From Candidatus Bathycorpusculum fermentans (GTDB lineage Archaea; Thermoproteota; Bathyarchaeia; Bathyarchaeales; Bathycorpusculaceae), in NCBI GenBank assembly GCA_009787175.1, contig WRGM01000170.1, positions 1-29,392 of the forward strand: DNA of 29,392 nt, in the 5' to 3' direction. Shown in pieces: positions 1 to 7,860 of this stretch; within the stretch, counting starts at the first letter, position 1; the number at the start of each line of letters is the position of its first letter. The notes below the pieces were generated by a model. That model was given only the letters and a program-made list of their open reading frames with translations, ran no database searches and had not been told where the DNA came from. A program made the position numbers and the translations under genes.

Positions 1-1
1 A

Positions 2-67
2 AACGGAAATTACATCCACAGCCTTTACAGTGAAACCGCTGCCTACCCCCAACTATCCCACTCTTAA
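2..67 (+). CDS. C-terminal tail of an upstream gene (partial)
   Basis: Frame 2 is open from the window edge to a TAA at 65-67 and encodes about 21 residues ending in AAYPQLSHS. The third positions are rich in A and C, as in several confirmed genes here such as purL and the GT4 gene, and a T-rich run (72-77) follows the stop as expected for an archaeal terminator. The piece is too short to assign to a family. The reading could be chance; it rests on codon style and the position of the stop. Confidence 0.33.
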   Translation, partial: NGNYIHSLYSETAAYPQLSHS

Positions 68-150
68 CCGTTTTTTCTGAACCACACTTTCTTACAAATT
101 ACCTCAACATTTGTACTCACTTCATTCACTCTAAGTAACAAACGCCAACA

Positions 151-161
151 AGATATATTTA
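151..161 (+). promoter_or_regulatory. Archaeal TATA box for an unassigned transcript
   Basis: The sequence AGATATATTTA resembles the archaeal TATA element and lies in a non-coding stretch. A start site about 26 bases downstream would fall at 178-183, just before a segment of higher GC that can fold (189-287). No coding frame begins there, so the promoter would drive a non-coding RNA or a very long metK leader. Confidence 0.4.
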
Positions 162-179
162 AGTCACCACTCTCAAAAA

Positions 180-440
180 TAAGTTATGGATTCTCAACGT
201 CTTTGATCGTGGCTCACGGAGAGTTGTGACGCTCGGGTGTTCGGCCATCGTGATACTGCAACGTTTAGACGCCTCTACTGCAGAATCAAATACTTAGAAA
301 CCTGTGTATTTTACACTGATGATTGGGACACATTTTGAAAAAGTATTCACGACATGGCTTACTGTAGATTTTTACTTTTTTCTCTTGTAAGCTATTCCAT
401 GTTATGTGTGATTATTGCTGCTTGCGCCTCAGAGTTTTTT
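180..440 (+). ncRNA. Candidate structured non-coding RNA
   Basis: The segment has a TATA box just upstream and ends at a T6 tract (435-440). Bases 190-290 are clearly richer in GC than the AT-rich flanks. Pairings seen by eye: 189-194 with 282-287 (6 bp), 198-202 with 267-271 (5 bp), 209-213 with 244-248 (5 bp, one G-U), and an inner stem 215-217/237-239 plus 219-221/232-234. Downstream lie a small hairpin built on GTGTA/TACAC (303-316) and a stem pairing 352-362 with 387-402 around a five-base bulge. It does not look like tRNA, RNase P RNA or SRP RNA. No known family is recognised, so this rests on promoter, folding and composition only. Confidence 0.3.
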
Positions 441-507
441 AAAAAAAAAATTTACGTTGTACATATGATACGACTTGTTTTAATGTTTAAGCGTGTTTGT
501 ATGCAAA

Positions 508-607
508 TTTTTTAGTAGAGTATTTCAGAAATTGCTATGCTTAAAGCAAATGAGGTTTAGTTTCTCGTTTTGTCTGTAGATTTTTGGTGGAGTGCTTCAG
601 AAAGGCT
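508..607 (+). repeat. Imperfect direct repeat upstream of metK
   Basis: Two copies of a 27-29 base element lie about 73 bases apart, at 508-536 and 581-607. Shared blocks are TTTTT, GAGT and TTCAGAAA followed by GCT or GGCT. The second copy ends about 40 bases before the metK start. The spacing and nearness to the promoter fit a regulatory or duplicated leader element. The rest of 441-648 is AT-rich with no coding frame seen. The likely metK promoter is the weak TATA-like CTTTTAAGA at 606-614, and no clear ribosome site precedes the gene. Confidence 0.35.
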
Positions 608-648
608 TTTAAGAAAAATACCTGCTTAATTATCAATTAATTCACGTA

Positions 649-1839
649 ATGAAAGTGTTTCCAATGAAAATGAACGGAAAATATTTATTTACATCTGAAT
701 CTGTAGGGGAAGGTCATCCAGACAAAGTTGCAGACCAAGTTTCTGATAGTATTTTAGACGCAATACTTACACAAGACCCTAAGGCAAGAGTTGACTGTGA
801 GACTCTTATCATGCAGGGAACTGTAATTATTACCGGTCAAATTACTACTAGTGTCTCTGTAAATATCCCAACGATTGTTCGTCAAACCCTAAAAGAAATT
901 GGGTTCGATAATGCAAAGGATGGTCTTGACTGGGAAACATGCGGCGTTATTGTTTCCTTAACTGAGCAGTCACCAGATATTGCTATGGGTGTTGATGAAA
1001 CAGTTGGTCATGAACAAGGCGCAGGTGATCAGGGCATGGTTTTTGGATATGCTTCAAATGAGACAAAAGAACTTATGCCGCTCCCCATTTTGTTATCTCA
1101 CAAAATTGTTAAACGCTTAGCTCAAGTGCGTAAAAACGGCGAAATGCCCTACCTACGCCCAGACTGTAAATCACAAGTTACCATTCAATATGAGAATGGC
1201 AAACCCCAATGCGTTAAAACAGTTGTCATCGCCGCACAAAACAATGGATCTGTCGAAGACGCCGTTCTAAAACAGCAAATAATTGAAAAAGTAATAAAAC
1301 ACGTTATCCCCCAAAACTTGATACCTGAAGACATAAAATACGTCATTAACGGCACAGGCAGATTCGTCATCGGTGGAACCTTAGCTGACTCAGGATTAAC
1401 AGGACGAAAAATCATTGTTGACACCTACGGTGGCGTAGGCAGCCACGGCGGCGGATGCTTTAGCGGAAAAGACCCATCCAAAGTTGACAGAAGCGGTTGC
1501 TATATGGCACGCTACATTGCAAAAAATATTGTCTCAGCAGGTTTGGCAGAGCAATGTCAAGTTCAAATTAGCTATGCTATCGGTGTAGCCCAGCCCATAT
1601 CTGTGCTTGTCAATACTTTTGAGACAGGAAAGCTTCCAGATGAGCAAATACTTGACTTAGTGCTGAAAAATTTTGATATGCGACCACGTGCAGTTATAGA
1701 TCAACTTAACCTACAACGACCTATTTATAAAAAGACCGCGTCTTTTGGGCACTTTGGTAGAGACGATGTTGATTTTCCCTGGGAAAAATGCGATAAAGCA
1801 AGCATTCTCAGCAAAGCCTTAGAAACAATTAAGGCATAA
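649..1839 (+). CDS. metK: S-adenosylmethionine synthetase, bacterial-type MetK
   Basis: The enzyme makes S-adenosylmethionine from methionine and ATP in the cytoplasm. The sequence shows the classic MetK motifs: GEGHPDK near residue 20, GAGDQG near 125 (ATP site), GLTGRKIIVDTYGG, then HGGG and FSGKDPSKVDRS (phosphate-binding loop), and FGHFGR near the C terminus. The length of 396 aa is typical. This is the bacterial/eukaryotic family; most archaea instead carry an unrelated-looking archaeal MAT, so transfer from bacteria is likely. The usual GGPxGD before GLTGRK is replaced by GGTLAD. The start is uncertain: ATGs at 649, 664 and 673 are in frame, and the last (MNGKYLFTSES) best matches the family N terminus. 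No ribosome site is evident. T-rich runs after the stop (1842-1872) probably end transcription before purM. Confidence 0.95.
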   Translation: MKVFPMKMNGKYLFTSESVGEGHPDKVADQVSDSILDAILTQDPKARVDCETLIMQGTVIITGQITTSVSVNIPTIVRQTLKEIGFDNAKDGLDWETCGVIVSLTEQSPDIAMGVDETVGHEQGAGDQGMVFGYASNETKELMPLPILLSHKIVKRLAQVRKNGEMPYLRPDCKSQVTIQYENGKPQCVKTVVIAAQNNGSVEDAVLKQQIIEKVIKHVIPQNLIPEDIKYVINGTGRFVIGGTLADSGLTGRKIIVDTYGGVGSHGGGCFSGKDPSKVDRSGCYMARYIAKNIVSAGLAEQCQVQISYAIGVAQPISVLVNTFETGKLPDEQILDLVLKNFDMRPRAVIDQLNLQRPIYKKTASFGHFGRDDVDFPWEKCDKASILSKALETIKA

Positions 1840-2015
1840 CCCTTCTTCTTTTCTTAATCTTCTATTTTTACATAATTATTTGTTTGTTCACCTTTTATTT
1901 AGTATAAGCTTAAAGTAGACATGCGTACATAGCCTTGATTATGTATTCAAGCGTTAGTTAAGCATAATTGTTATCTCTGACAATGTTACACATCATATGT
2001 ACTGGAGAAATCTGG

Positions 2016-3095
2016 ATGTCAAAAAGCTACACTTATGATGATGCAGGAGTAAATCGTAAGCAGAGAGTGGAATCAAAAAAGCAGCTTTGTATTCTACAGG
2101 AGACGTATGCGCAGAGCCTTTTTGGTTCCGTTCTAAAATTGCCTTATGGAAATATATTCCAAACAGGGCAAAGTCAGTATCTTGACCTTGTCATTGAAGG
2201 TGTAGGCACAAAAGTGCTAATTGCGCAGTTGCTCCAAAAATATGACACCATAGGTGTGGACGCAGTTGCTATGGCTGTAAATGATGTTATACGTTCAGGT
2301 GCAAAGCCTCTTGCGATTGCTGATAATATTCATGCGCAGGAAAGTAATCCCGCCTTGGTTAGAGATTGGTTATCAGGTGTTGCTAAGGGTGCTATTGAGT
2401 CAGGCTGTCCGGTTACCGGCGGAGAAATTGGTGATGTAGCTGAGATAATCAAGGGTATAAGTCAAAATGCAGGTTTTGATATGGTAATAGCATCTGTTGG
2501 CATGATAGATAAAGAGGATATAATTACCGGTGAAAATATTGTCTCTGGTGATCCAATTATTGGGCTTGCTAGTAGTGGATTGCATAGTAATGGTATTACG
2601 CTTGCTCGTAAAATTCTTTTCAAGCAATGGGGTGGAAAGTTTGAGCCAACAGATATCCCTAATGGTTTAAATCGCGAAATAGGTCTAGAAGCTCTTGAGC
2701 CAACAAAAATTTATGTTAAACCCCTCCTAAAGTTAGCCTCTAAGGTAAAAATTAAAGCTGCAGTACATATTACAGGTGATGCTTATACTAAATTTAACAA
2801 TCTTACACGCGCCTCACCAGGTATCGGTTTTAAATTCGACCATTTCCATCCACAACCTGTTTTTGCTCTACTGCAGAAAACTGCGGCTGAGTTAGGTTAT
2901 TGTATTTCAGATGAGGAAATGTTTAAGACTTTCAATATGGGCTGGGGCTTTGGTATTATTGTAGATAAGGCCGACTTGGATAGTGCTATGAATGTTCTCT
3001 GTCAGACTGGGGTTGAAACGGATGTTATTGGCGAAATTACGGATAAACAGACGGTTGAAGTTGTATATAATGGTAAACGGATGTTTTTGTCTTAA
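2016..3095 (+). CDS. purM: Phosphoribosylformylglycinamidine cyclo-ligase (AIR synthetase)
   Basis: PurM closes the imidazole ring of 5-aminoimidazole ribotide from FGAM with ATP, step five of purine synthesis. The 359 aa protein shows the family order: SYTYDDAGV at the N terminus, GVGTK near residue 60, DAVAMAVNDV, the glycine-rich TGGEIGD loop, GLASSGLHSNG, and a C-terminal AIRS domain with EEMFKTFNMG. In canonical PurM the region before TKFNN reads GGG; here it is HITGDAYTKFNN, a mild divergence. The ATG at 2016 is chosen over an in-frame ATG at 1968 because GGAG at 2004-2007 sits eight bases before it and the protein then begins at the usual family position. It heads the purine run purM-purS-purL-purQ. 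Confidence 0.93.
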   Translation: MSKSYTYDDAGVNRKQRVESKKQLCILQETYAQSLFGSVLKLPYGNIFQTGQSQYLDLVIEGVGTKVLIAQLLQKYDTIGVDAVAMAVNDVIRSGAKPLAIADNIHAQESNPALVRDWLSGVAKGAIESGCPVTGGEIGDVAEIIKGISQNAGFDMVIASVGMIDKEDIITGENIVSGDPIIGLASSGLHSNGITLARKILFKQWGGKFEPTDIPNGLNREIGLEALEPTKIYVKPLLKLASKVKIKAAVHITGDAYTKFNNLTRASPGIGFKFDHFHPQPVFALLQKTAAELGYCISDEEMFKTFNMGWGFGIIVDKADLDSAMNVLCQTGVETDVIGEITDKQTVEVVYNGKRMFLS

Positions 3096-3122
3096 ACATT
3101 TGTTTTCCTTTTGATGAAAGTG

Positions 3123-3138
3123 TTTAAATCTTTTATAC
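3123..3138 (+). promoter_or_regulatory. Probable internal promoter for purSLQ
   Basis: In the 59-base gap between purM and purS, TTTAAATC (3123-3130) and TTTTATA (3131-3137) are TATA-like. The first would place a transcript start near 3151-3153, almost on the purS ATG at 3155. No ribosome site precedes that ATG, so purS may be translated from a leaderless message. Confidence 0.4.
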
Positions 3139-3154
3139 GCTCTCAATTAAGTTC

Positions 3155-3403
3155 ATGAAATACTCTGCTAAGATAGAAGTAAGTCTAAAACCTGGGCATA
3201 GTAACCCAGAGGGTGAAACTACTGCGCGTTTGCTAAAAGAGCTCGGCTATACAGTTGAGACGGTAGATGTGAGTAAAGTATACACAGTTACCCTCAACGC
3301 CTCCTCAGCAACTGATGCAAGGGCTGTAGTTGAGGAGATGAGTAAACGCTTACTTGTAAACCCAACTAAAGATGACTATACCATAAGCATAGTGGAACAA
3401 TAA
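3155..3403 (+). CDS. purS: Phosphoribosylformylglycinamidine synthase subunit PurS
   Basis: PurS is the small non-catalytic subunit that holds PurL and PurQ together in the split FGAM synthase of archaea and Gram-positive bacteria. The 82 aa product matches the family in length and pattern: a beta strand (KYSAKIEVSLKPG), a conserved PEGETTARLLKELGY helix segment, and a C-terminal strand with NPTKDDYTISI. The stop overlaps the purL start as TAATG, which argues for coupled translation and matched amounts of the two subunits. Confidence 0.93.
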   Translation: MKYSAKIEVSLKPGHSNPEGETTARLLKELGYTVETVDVSKVYTVTLNASSATDARAVVEEMSKRLLVNPTKDDYTISIVEQ

Positions 3404-5781
3404 TGACTAACATCTACATACAAAGGGCCACGGCTAATAATGTTCTCGAAGTAGCATTAGCTAACGCTACAGATACTGAACTTGTCGAGATTAATAGAGA
3501 ACTTGCCTTAGGTCTAAGTTTTGATGAACTGAAAACCGTCCAGACCTACTTCAAAAACGAAAACCGCAACCCTTCAGATGTAGAGCTTCAAACAATCAGC
3601 CAAACCTGGTCTGAACATTGCTGTCATAAAACCTTTAGAGGAAAAATACTCTTCGACGGCAAAGAAATTAACAGCCTATTTAAGACATACATATCCAAAG
3701 TAACTAAGGAAATTAATGCTCCATGGTGCTTTAGCGTTTTCGAAGATAATGCAGGTATAGTAAAATTTGACAAAGGCTATGGCATAGCCGCAAAAGTTGA
3801 AACACACAATCACCCCTCTGCTGTGGAGCCATTTGGCGGCGCAGCAACAGGTGTCGGTGGCGTAATCCGCGACATTCTAGGCGTATGGGCTAACCCAATT
3901 GCCTGTACCGACGTTTTAGGCTTTGGCCCCTTAGACTTTGATTACAACAAAATCCCCGCAGGAATTAAACACCCTAAATATGTCTACAGAGGCGTTACAG
4001 CAGGCATCAGCGCATATGGCAACAACATGGGCATCCCAACAGTTAACGGCGCTATATACTTTGATGAATCCTACACAGGTAACGTCACCGTATTCTGCGG
4101 ATGCATAGGCCTTTTACCCCTTAACAAATATATCAAAAACGCCAAAGCCGGTGACTATATAGTAATGGCCGGCGGAAAAACAGGCCGAGACGGCATACAC
4201 GGCGTAACATTTGCCTCAGCGGAGCTTACTGAAAAATCCGAAGAAATCAGCCGCCCAGCCGTACAAATAGCTAACCCTATAGAAGAAGAAAAACTCAAAC
4301 GAGCCATCATAATCATCCGCGACCGTCAATTAGCCTCTGCAACAACTGACCTCGGCGGAGGCGGTTTATCCTCAGGTGTAGGTGAAACAGCTGAACGCTA
4401 TGGCTGTGGCGTAACAGTTGAGCTCTCCAAGGTTCCCTTAAAGCATCAAGGGCTCGCTCCATGGGAAATTTACATCTCAGAGTCACAGGAACGTCAATTA
4501 TTTGCGGTTCCACCTGAAAACCTAGCTGCTGCCTTAGCCGTTTTTGAGCAGGAAGAAGTACAAGCAACTGCAATTGGCAGATTAACCCAAGAGCGTCGAT
4601 TAAAGCTTACATATCAAAATGTTACCGTTGCAGACTTGGATATGACCTTCTTATTTAACACTGGTACTACTACAAAAACCGCGACTTTTACGCCCTCTAC
4701 ATTTAGTGAGCCAGAATTTGCAGAGCCAGAGGATTTAACTCAAATATTGCTGCAACTGCTCGCGGCACCAAATATTGCAAGCAAAGAAAGCGTTGTTCGA
4801 ACGTATGATCATGAGGTTAAGGGTAATACAATTCTCAAGCCTTTTCAAGGTAAATATGCTGGTCCTAACGATGCCGCAGTTTTGAAACCTCTTGATGACT
4901 CGTGGAAAGGTCTTACGGTTTCATGTGGTATGAATCCAAATTATGGTAAAATTGACCCCTATTGGATGGCTGCTTCAGCAATTGATGAGGCAATACGAAA
5001 TAATTTAGCTGTGGGCGGACGTAGAATTGCATTACTTGACAATTTCGCCTGGGGAAATCCTGAAAAAACCGAACGACTCGGTTCTCTGGTACGGGCATGT
5101 CAAGCTTGCTATGACATTACAAAAACGTATAGAACTCCCTTCATCTCAGGTAAAGATAGTCTTTATAATGAATCCCCAATGGGGCCCGTAACACCGACAC
5201 TGCTAATTACCGCAGTAGGCGTAGTCCCCGATATACGTTCAACAGTTTCAATGGAGCTAAAAACACCAGAAAACCTGCTCTACATACTTGGCAACACTTA
5301 CCCTGAAATGGGCGGCTCAGAATACTATAACCTCAAAGGATACCTCGGCGCAAGCATACCCAAACTACAACCAACTAAAGCACGCAAAAACTACTATAAC
5401 CTAACTAAAGCAATAGACTATGGTCTAGTAAAATCCTGTCACGATCTCTCCGAAGGCGGCTTAGCCATTGCAGCAGCTGAAATGTCCCTCGCAGGCAACA
5501 TAGGTATGACACTTGACCTCAAAGCAGTACCTAACAATAAGACAATTACGCGAAATGACGCTATATTATTCTCCGAATCCAACAGTCGCTTTCTAATTGA
5601 AATATCACCCAAAGACCGCTACGACTTTGAAGCATTAATGAAAAATGGTTGCACCCTAATTGGAGAGGTAACAGATACTAAAAAACTCCAAATTCACGGT
5701 TTAAACAGCAAATTACTAATCGATACTGATCTTTCAAACTTACGCGCGACATGGAAAAGAACCTTAAATGCGGAGGCTTAA
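3403..5781 (+). CDS. purL: Phosphoribosylformylglycinamidine synthase subunit PurL (small type)
   Basis: PurL converts FGAR to FGAM using ATP and ammonia from the PurQ glutaminase. At 792 aa it is the small type that needs PurS and PurQ. Visible motifs: WSEHCCHKTF (residues about 69-78), the catalytic ETHNHPSAVEPFGGAATGVGG, ACTDVLGFGP, TDLGGGGLSSGVGETAERYG, then the second half with SGKDSLYNE and CHDLSEGGLAIAAAE. The two AIRS-like halves are therefore both intact. Codon use changes inside the gene: mostly A/C-ending to about 4550, more mixed to about 5170, then A/C-ending again. It shares one base with purS, and the next gene has its GGAGG site inside the last purL codons. Confidence 0.96.
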   Translation: MTNIYIQRATANNVLEVALANATDTELVEINRELALGLSFDELKTVQTYFKNENRNPSDVELQTISQTWSEHCCHKTFRGKILFDGKEINSLFKTYISKVTKEINAPWCFSVFEDNAGIVKFDKGYGIAAKVETHNHPSAVEPFGGAATGVGGVIRDILGVWANPIACTDVLGFGPLDFDYNKIPAGIKHPKYVYRGVTAGISAYGNNMGIPTVNGAIYFDESYTGNVTVFCGCIGLLPLNKYIKNAKAGDYIVMAGGKTGRDGIHGVTFASAELTEKSEEISRPAVQIANPIEEEKLKRAIIIIRDRQLASATTDLGGGGLSSGVGETAERYGCGVTVELSKVPLKHQGLAPWEIYISESQERQLFAVPPENLAAALAVFEQEEVQATAIGRLTQERRLKLTYQNVTVADLDMTFLFNTGTTTKTATFTPSTFSEPEFAEPEDLTQILLQLLAAPNIASKESVVRTYDHEVKGNTILKPFQGKYAGPNDAAVLKPLDDSWKGLTVSCGMNPNYGKIDPYWMAASAIDEAIRNNLAVGGRRIALLDNFAWGNPEKTERLGSLVRACQACYDITKTYRTPFISGKDSLYNESPMGPVTPTLLITAVGVVPDIRSTVSMELKTPENLLYILGNTYPEMGGSEYYNLKGYLGASIPKLQPTKARKNYYNLTKAIDYGLVKSCHDLSEGGLAIAAAEMSLAGNIGMTLDLKAVPNNKTITRNDAILFSESNSRFLIEISPKDRYDFEALMKNGCTLIGEVTDTKKLQIHGLNSKLLIDTDLSNLRATWKRTLNAEA

Positions 5782-5783
5782 AA

Positions 5784-6602
5784 ATGAAAACTGAAGACAT
5801 CAAAGTTTGTGTTCTACGTGTAGGTGGAACTAACTGTGATTATGAAACAGCAAGAGCCTTTAAAGAACTTGGAACACAAGCAGAAATTAAACATATCAAT
5901 GAATTAGCAAAACATGGTGACCTATTGAATTATAATATACTGGTCCTTCCCGGAGGTTTTTCCTTTGGTGATTATGTACGCTCTGGCGTAATCTTTGCCC
6001 GCTCACTAAACGCAAAACTGGGCAAACAGATGAAACAGTTCATAGACGAAAACCGCCCAATACTTGGCATTTGCAACGGCTTCCAAATCCTCGTAGAATA
6101 CGGCTTACTACCCGGCTTTGACGGCACTGACCCCTACTCACAGGCAACTCTAACTACTAATAATCCTCAAGGGTTCAAATGCAACTGGGTCTACCTAAAA
6201 AATGAAAACAAAGGAAACTGCCTATTTACAAACAAAATCCCTCAAAACAAAATTCTCAAAATCCCCATTGCACACGGCGAGGGACGCTTCCTATTCCCAG
6301 TTGAAAAAGAAAAACAATACCTAGAAAAACTAGTCGACAACGATATGCTAGTTTTCCGTTACTGCGACGAAAACGGCACACCAGCAAACGGAGCCTATCC
6401 AATAAATCCAAATGGCGCATACCATGATATCGCAGGCATATGCAACAAAGAAGGAACAATCTTTGGATTAATGCCTCATCCAGAACGTGCAATGTACTGG
6501 TGGCAAGAACCAGACTGGACAAGCAAAACACACACAACCCCCTATGGTGATGGCAAACTCTTATTCGAAAACATAATAACTAACGTAAATAAAACGCAGT
6601 AA
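5784..6602 (+). CDS. purQ: Phosphoribosylformylglycinamidine synthase subunit PurQ (glutaminase)
   Basis: PurQ is the class I glutamine amidotransferase that releases ammonia for PurL. It shows the VGGTNCDYETARAF N terminus, the LPGGFSFGDYVRSG loop, the nucleophile cysteine in GICNGFQ, the PIAHGEGRF segment, and the His-Glu pair in MPHPERAMYWW. The ATG at 5784 is preferred over 5751 because GGAGG at 5772-5776 lies seven bases upstream and the upstream extension (MEKNLKCGGLK) is only the purL tail read in another frame. The length of 272 aa is longer than bacterial PurQ (about 225) because of an extended C-terminal half. Confidence 0.95.
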   Translation: MKTEDIKVCVLRVGGTNCDYETARAFKELGTQAEIKHINELAKHGDLLNYNILVLPGGFSFGDYVRSGVIFARSLNAKLGKQMKQFIDENRPILGICNGFQILVEYGLLPGFDGTDPYSQATLTTNNPQGFKCNWVYLKNENKGNCLFTNKIPQNKILKIPIAHGEGRFLFPVEKEKQYLEKLVDNDMLVFRYCDENGTPANGAYPINPNGAYHDIAGICNKEGTIFGLMPHPERAMYWWQEPDWTSKTHTTPYGDGKLLFENIITNVNKTQ

Positions 6603-6890
6603 CGCTTCTAAAGTAAACACTTTTTCTCATATTGATAACTCCAAATTGGAAATGTCATGGTTCTTCGTTAAAACATGTTGTTTAGTATTGAAAAAGTTCT
6701 GCTGTAGTATATGGTTGTCGGAGAATCAGGTATTTCATTGGGATAGTTAGATATCCAAAAACCCAGACAGTGTCTGGAAAATTGACTTGATCACATCATC
6801 TGGATAGGTTTAGTAGCAAAGTTATTTGAATGGTGAAAAACATGAAAAACAAAATAAATATACATGCGAAATAATTTTGAACCACCACAT
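6603..6890. other. Non-coding stretch with several perfect hairpins
   Basis: No convincing gene lies between purQ and the next promoter. The stretch holds at least three perfect inverted repeats: TCCAAATTGGA (6640-6650), GGATA/TATCC (6741-6745 with 6752-6756), and CCAGAC/GTCTGG with a three-base loop (6763-6777). A T5 tract at 6621-6625 may end the purine transcript. The hairpins may belong to an untranslated leader, a decayed element or an unrecognised RNA. Confidence 0.3.
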
Positions 6891-6898
6891 TTTATAAA
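6891..6898 (+). promoter_or_regulatory. Archaeal TATA box upstream of the cobalamin run
   Basis: TTTATAAA at 6891-6898 is a good TATA element. A start 25-27 bases downstream falls at 6917-6922, on the closing helix of a foldable segment (6915-7043). The transcript could be a separate RNA or a leader of about 260 bases for the cobalamin genes starting at 7179. A second, weaker TATA-like GCTTAAATG at 7133-7141 could also serve those genes directly. Confidence 0.45.
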
Positions 6899-6914
6899 CG
6901 ATATTTTTCTTAGA

Positions 6915-7043
6915 AGACTGCACTATCGGCTGCTGGACCGATGCTGGAAGAACCACGAAAACCCAAAAATGTTTTCATGGGAATACTTAGGTATTGCGTG
7001 TTTTAGAGCAAGAGTAGTCTATGTTTCGTCTAAAATAACGAAA
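6915..7043 (+). ncRNA. Candidate structured RNA or leader of the cobalamin run
   Basis: By eye, AGACT (6915-6919) pairs with AGTCT (7016-7020) and encloses three hairpins: 6924-6928 with 6938-6942, a stem within 6962-6981 (CCCA/TGGG plus AAAA/TTTT), and 6982-6986 with 6991-6995 around a TTAG loop. A further 6-bp hairpin, TTTCGT/ACGAAA, follows at 7024-7043. The TATA box at 6891-6898 places the transcript start on the closing helix. The segment is richer in GC than its flanks. It is not a tRNA (no T-loop or CCA-proximal stem) and lacks the conserved B12 box of cobalamin riboswitches. A 76-codon frame (6864-7094) crosses it but looks like no known protein. Confidence 0.3.
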
Positions 7044-7178
7044 GGTCAGTTATTATCCATATGTTTAAACACGGTATGTGGCATGTTCTCCTAGTGTATT
7101 TAATGCTTATTTTTTTCGTGGAAAAACATTAAGCTTAAATGAATTAATCGACGTTTAAAAGATTAAGGAAGTGAAGGT

Positions 7179-7850
7179 ATGAAGCTTGCGGCGTCGTGGA
7201 GTGGTGGTAAGGATAGTGCTTTTGCTTTTTATTTGGCAAAGCAGCAGGGGCATGAGGTTGTAAATATTTTAACTATGATGATGAGTGAGGAAAAATCGTT
7301 TTTTCATCTTATGCATTCTGCCCTATTAGCTGCTCAGGCAGATGCTATGGGTGTTTCGTTGATTAAAAAATATGTTAGTAATGAAACATATGAGCATGAT
7401 TTTAAAGAGGTTCTTGTTGAGCTAAAGGCTAAGGGTGTTGAGGGCTTAGTTACGGGTGATATTTATGATGTTGCTGGTCATGAAGAGGGTTGGCTAAGTC
7501 GTGTTTGTCGTGAAATTGGTTTAAAGCCAGTCAGACCATTGTGGATGGGTGATACAAAACAGATTTTTCTTAATTACATAAATGCGGGCTTTAAGGCAAC
7601 AGTTGTTCGCACGAAACTTGGTAAACTTGGTGAAGACTGGCTTGGGCGCGTACTTGACAGATCATTTTATGATGATATTCTTAAACTGGGTAATGTTGAT
7701 CCCTGTGGTGAAGACGGTGAATATCATACTGTAGTAACTGATGGACCCTGTTTTAAGAAGGCGATTGATATAGTGGAAACTCGGAAGCACAGGTTTGATA
7801 ATAATTTTGGTTATTTAGAAATTAAAGACTTTGTAGTTAAACATAAATGA
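7179..7850 (+). CDS. DUF71/COG2102 (Dph6-like) adenine-hydrolase-fold ATPase, B12-associated subtype
   Basis: The protein begins with SWSGGKDSAFAFYLA, the PP-loop ATP-binding motif of the DUF71 family (223 aa, normal length). One branch of this family is diphthine-ammonia ligase (Dph6); another occurs with B12 genes and has been proposed, on genomic grounds, to act in B12 salvage. Dph6 proteins typically carry an EGGE-E-type motif near the end, whereas this protein has CGEDGEYHT, close to the CGENGEFHT pattern I associate with the B12 branch. It is first in a run with cobT, cobS, cobY and cbiB, which supports the B12 assignment. AAGGAAGTGAAGG precedes the ATG. The exact reaction, probably an amidation or ATP-dependent ligation, is unknown. 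Confidence 0.8.
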   Translation: MKLAASWSGGKDSAFAFYLAKQQGHEVVNILTMMMSEEKSFFHLMHSALLAAQADAMGVSLIKKYVSNETYEHDFKEVLVELKAKGVEGLVTGDIYDVAGHEEGWLSRVCREIGLKPVRPLWMGDTKQIFLNYINAGFKATVVRTKLGKLGEDWLGRVLDRSFYDDILKLGNVDPCGEDGEYHTVVTDGPCFKKAIDIVETRKHRFDNNFGYLEIKDFVVKHK

Positions 7851-7860
7851 GGACTAATGT

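Noticed and set aside
164..298. Minus-strand frame of about 45 codons
   Set aside because: Open and GC-richer than its flanks, but short, without a ribosome site or known pattern; RNA structure on the plus strand explains the composition better.
6915..7020. tRNA or cobalamin riboswitch
   Set aside because: Three hairpins in a closed helix suggest a cloverleaf, but there is no T-loop consensus or seven-base acceptor stem, and no B12 box; neither family fits.
6864..7094. 76-codon frame before the cobalamin genes
   Set aside because: No ribosome site, no recognisable protein pattern, and it overlaps a foldable segment with a promoter placed inside the frame.
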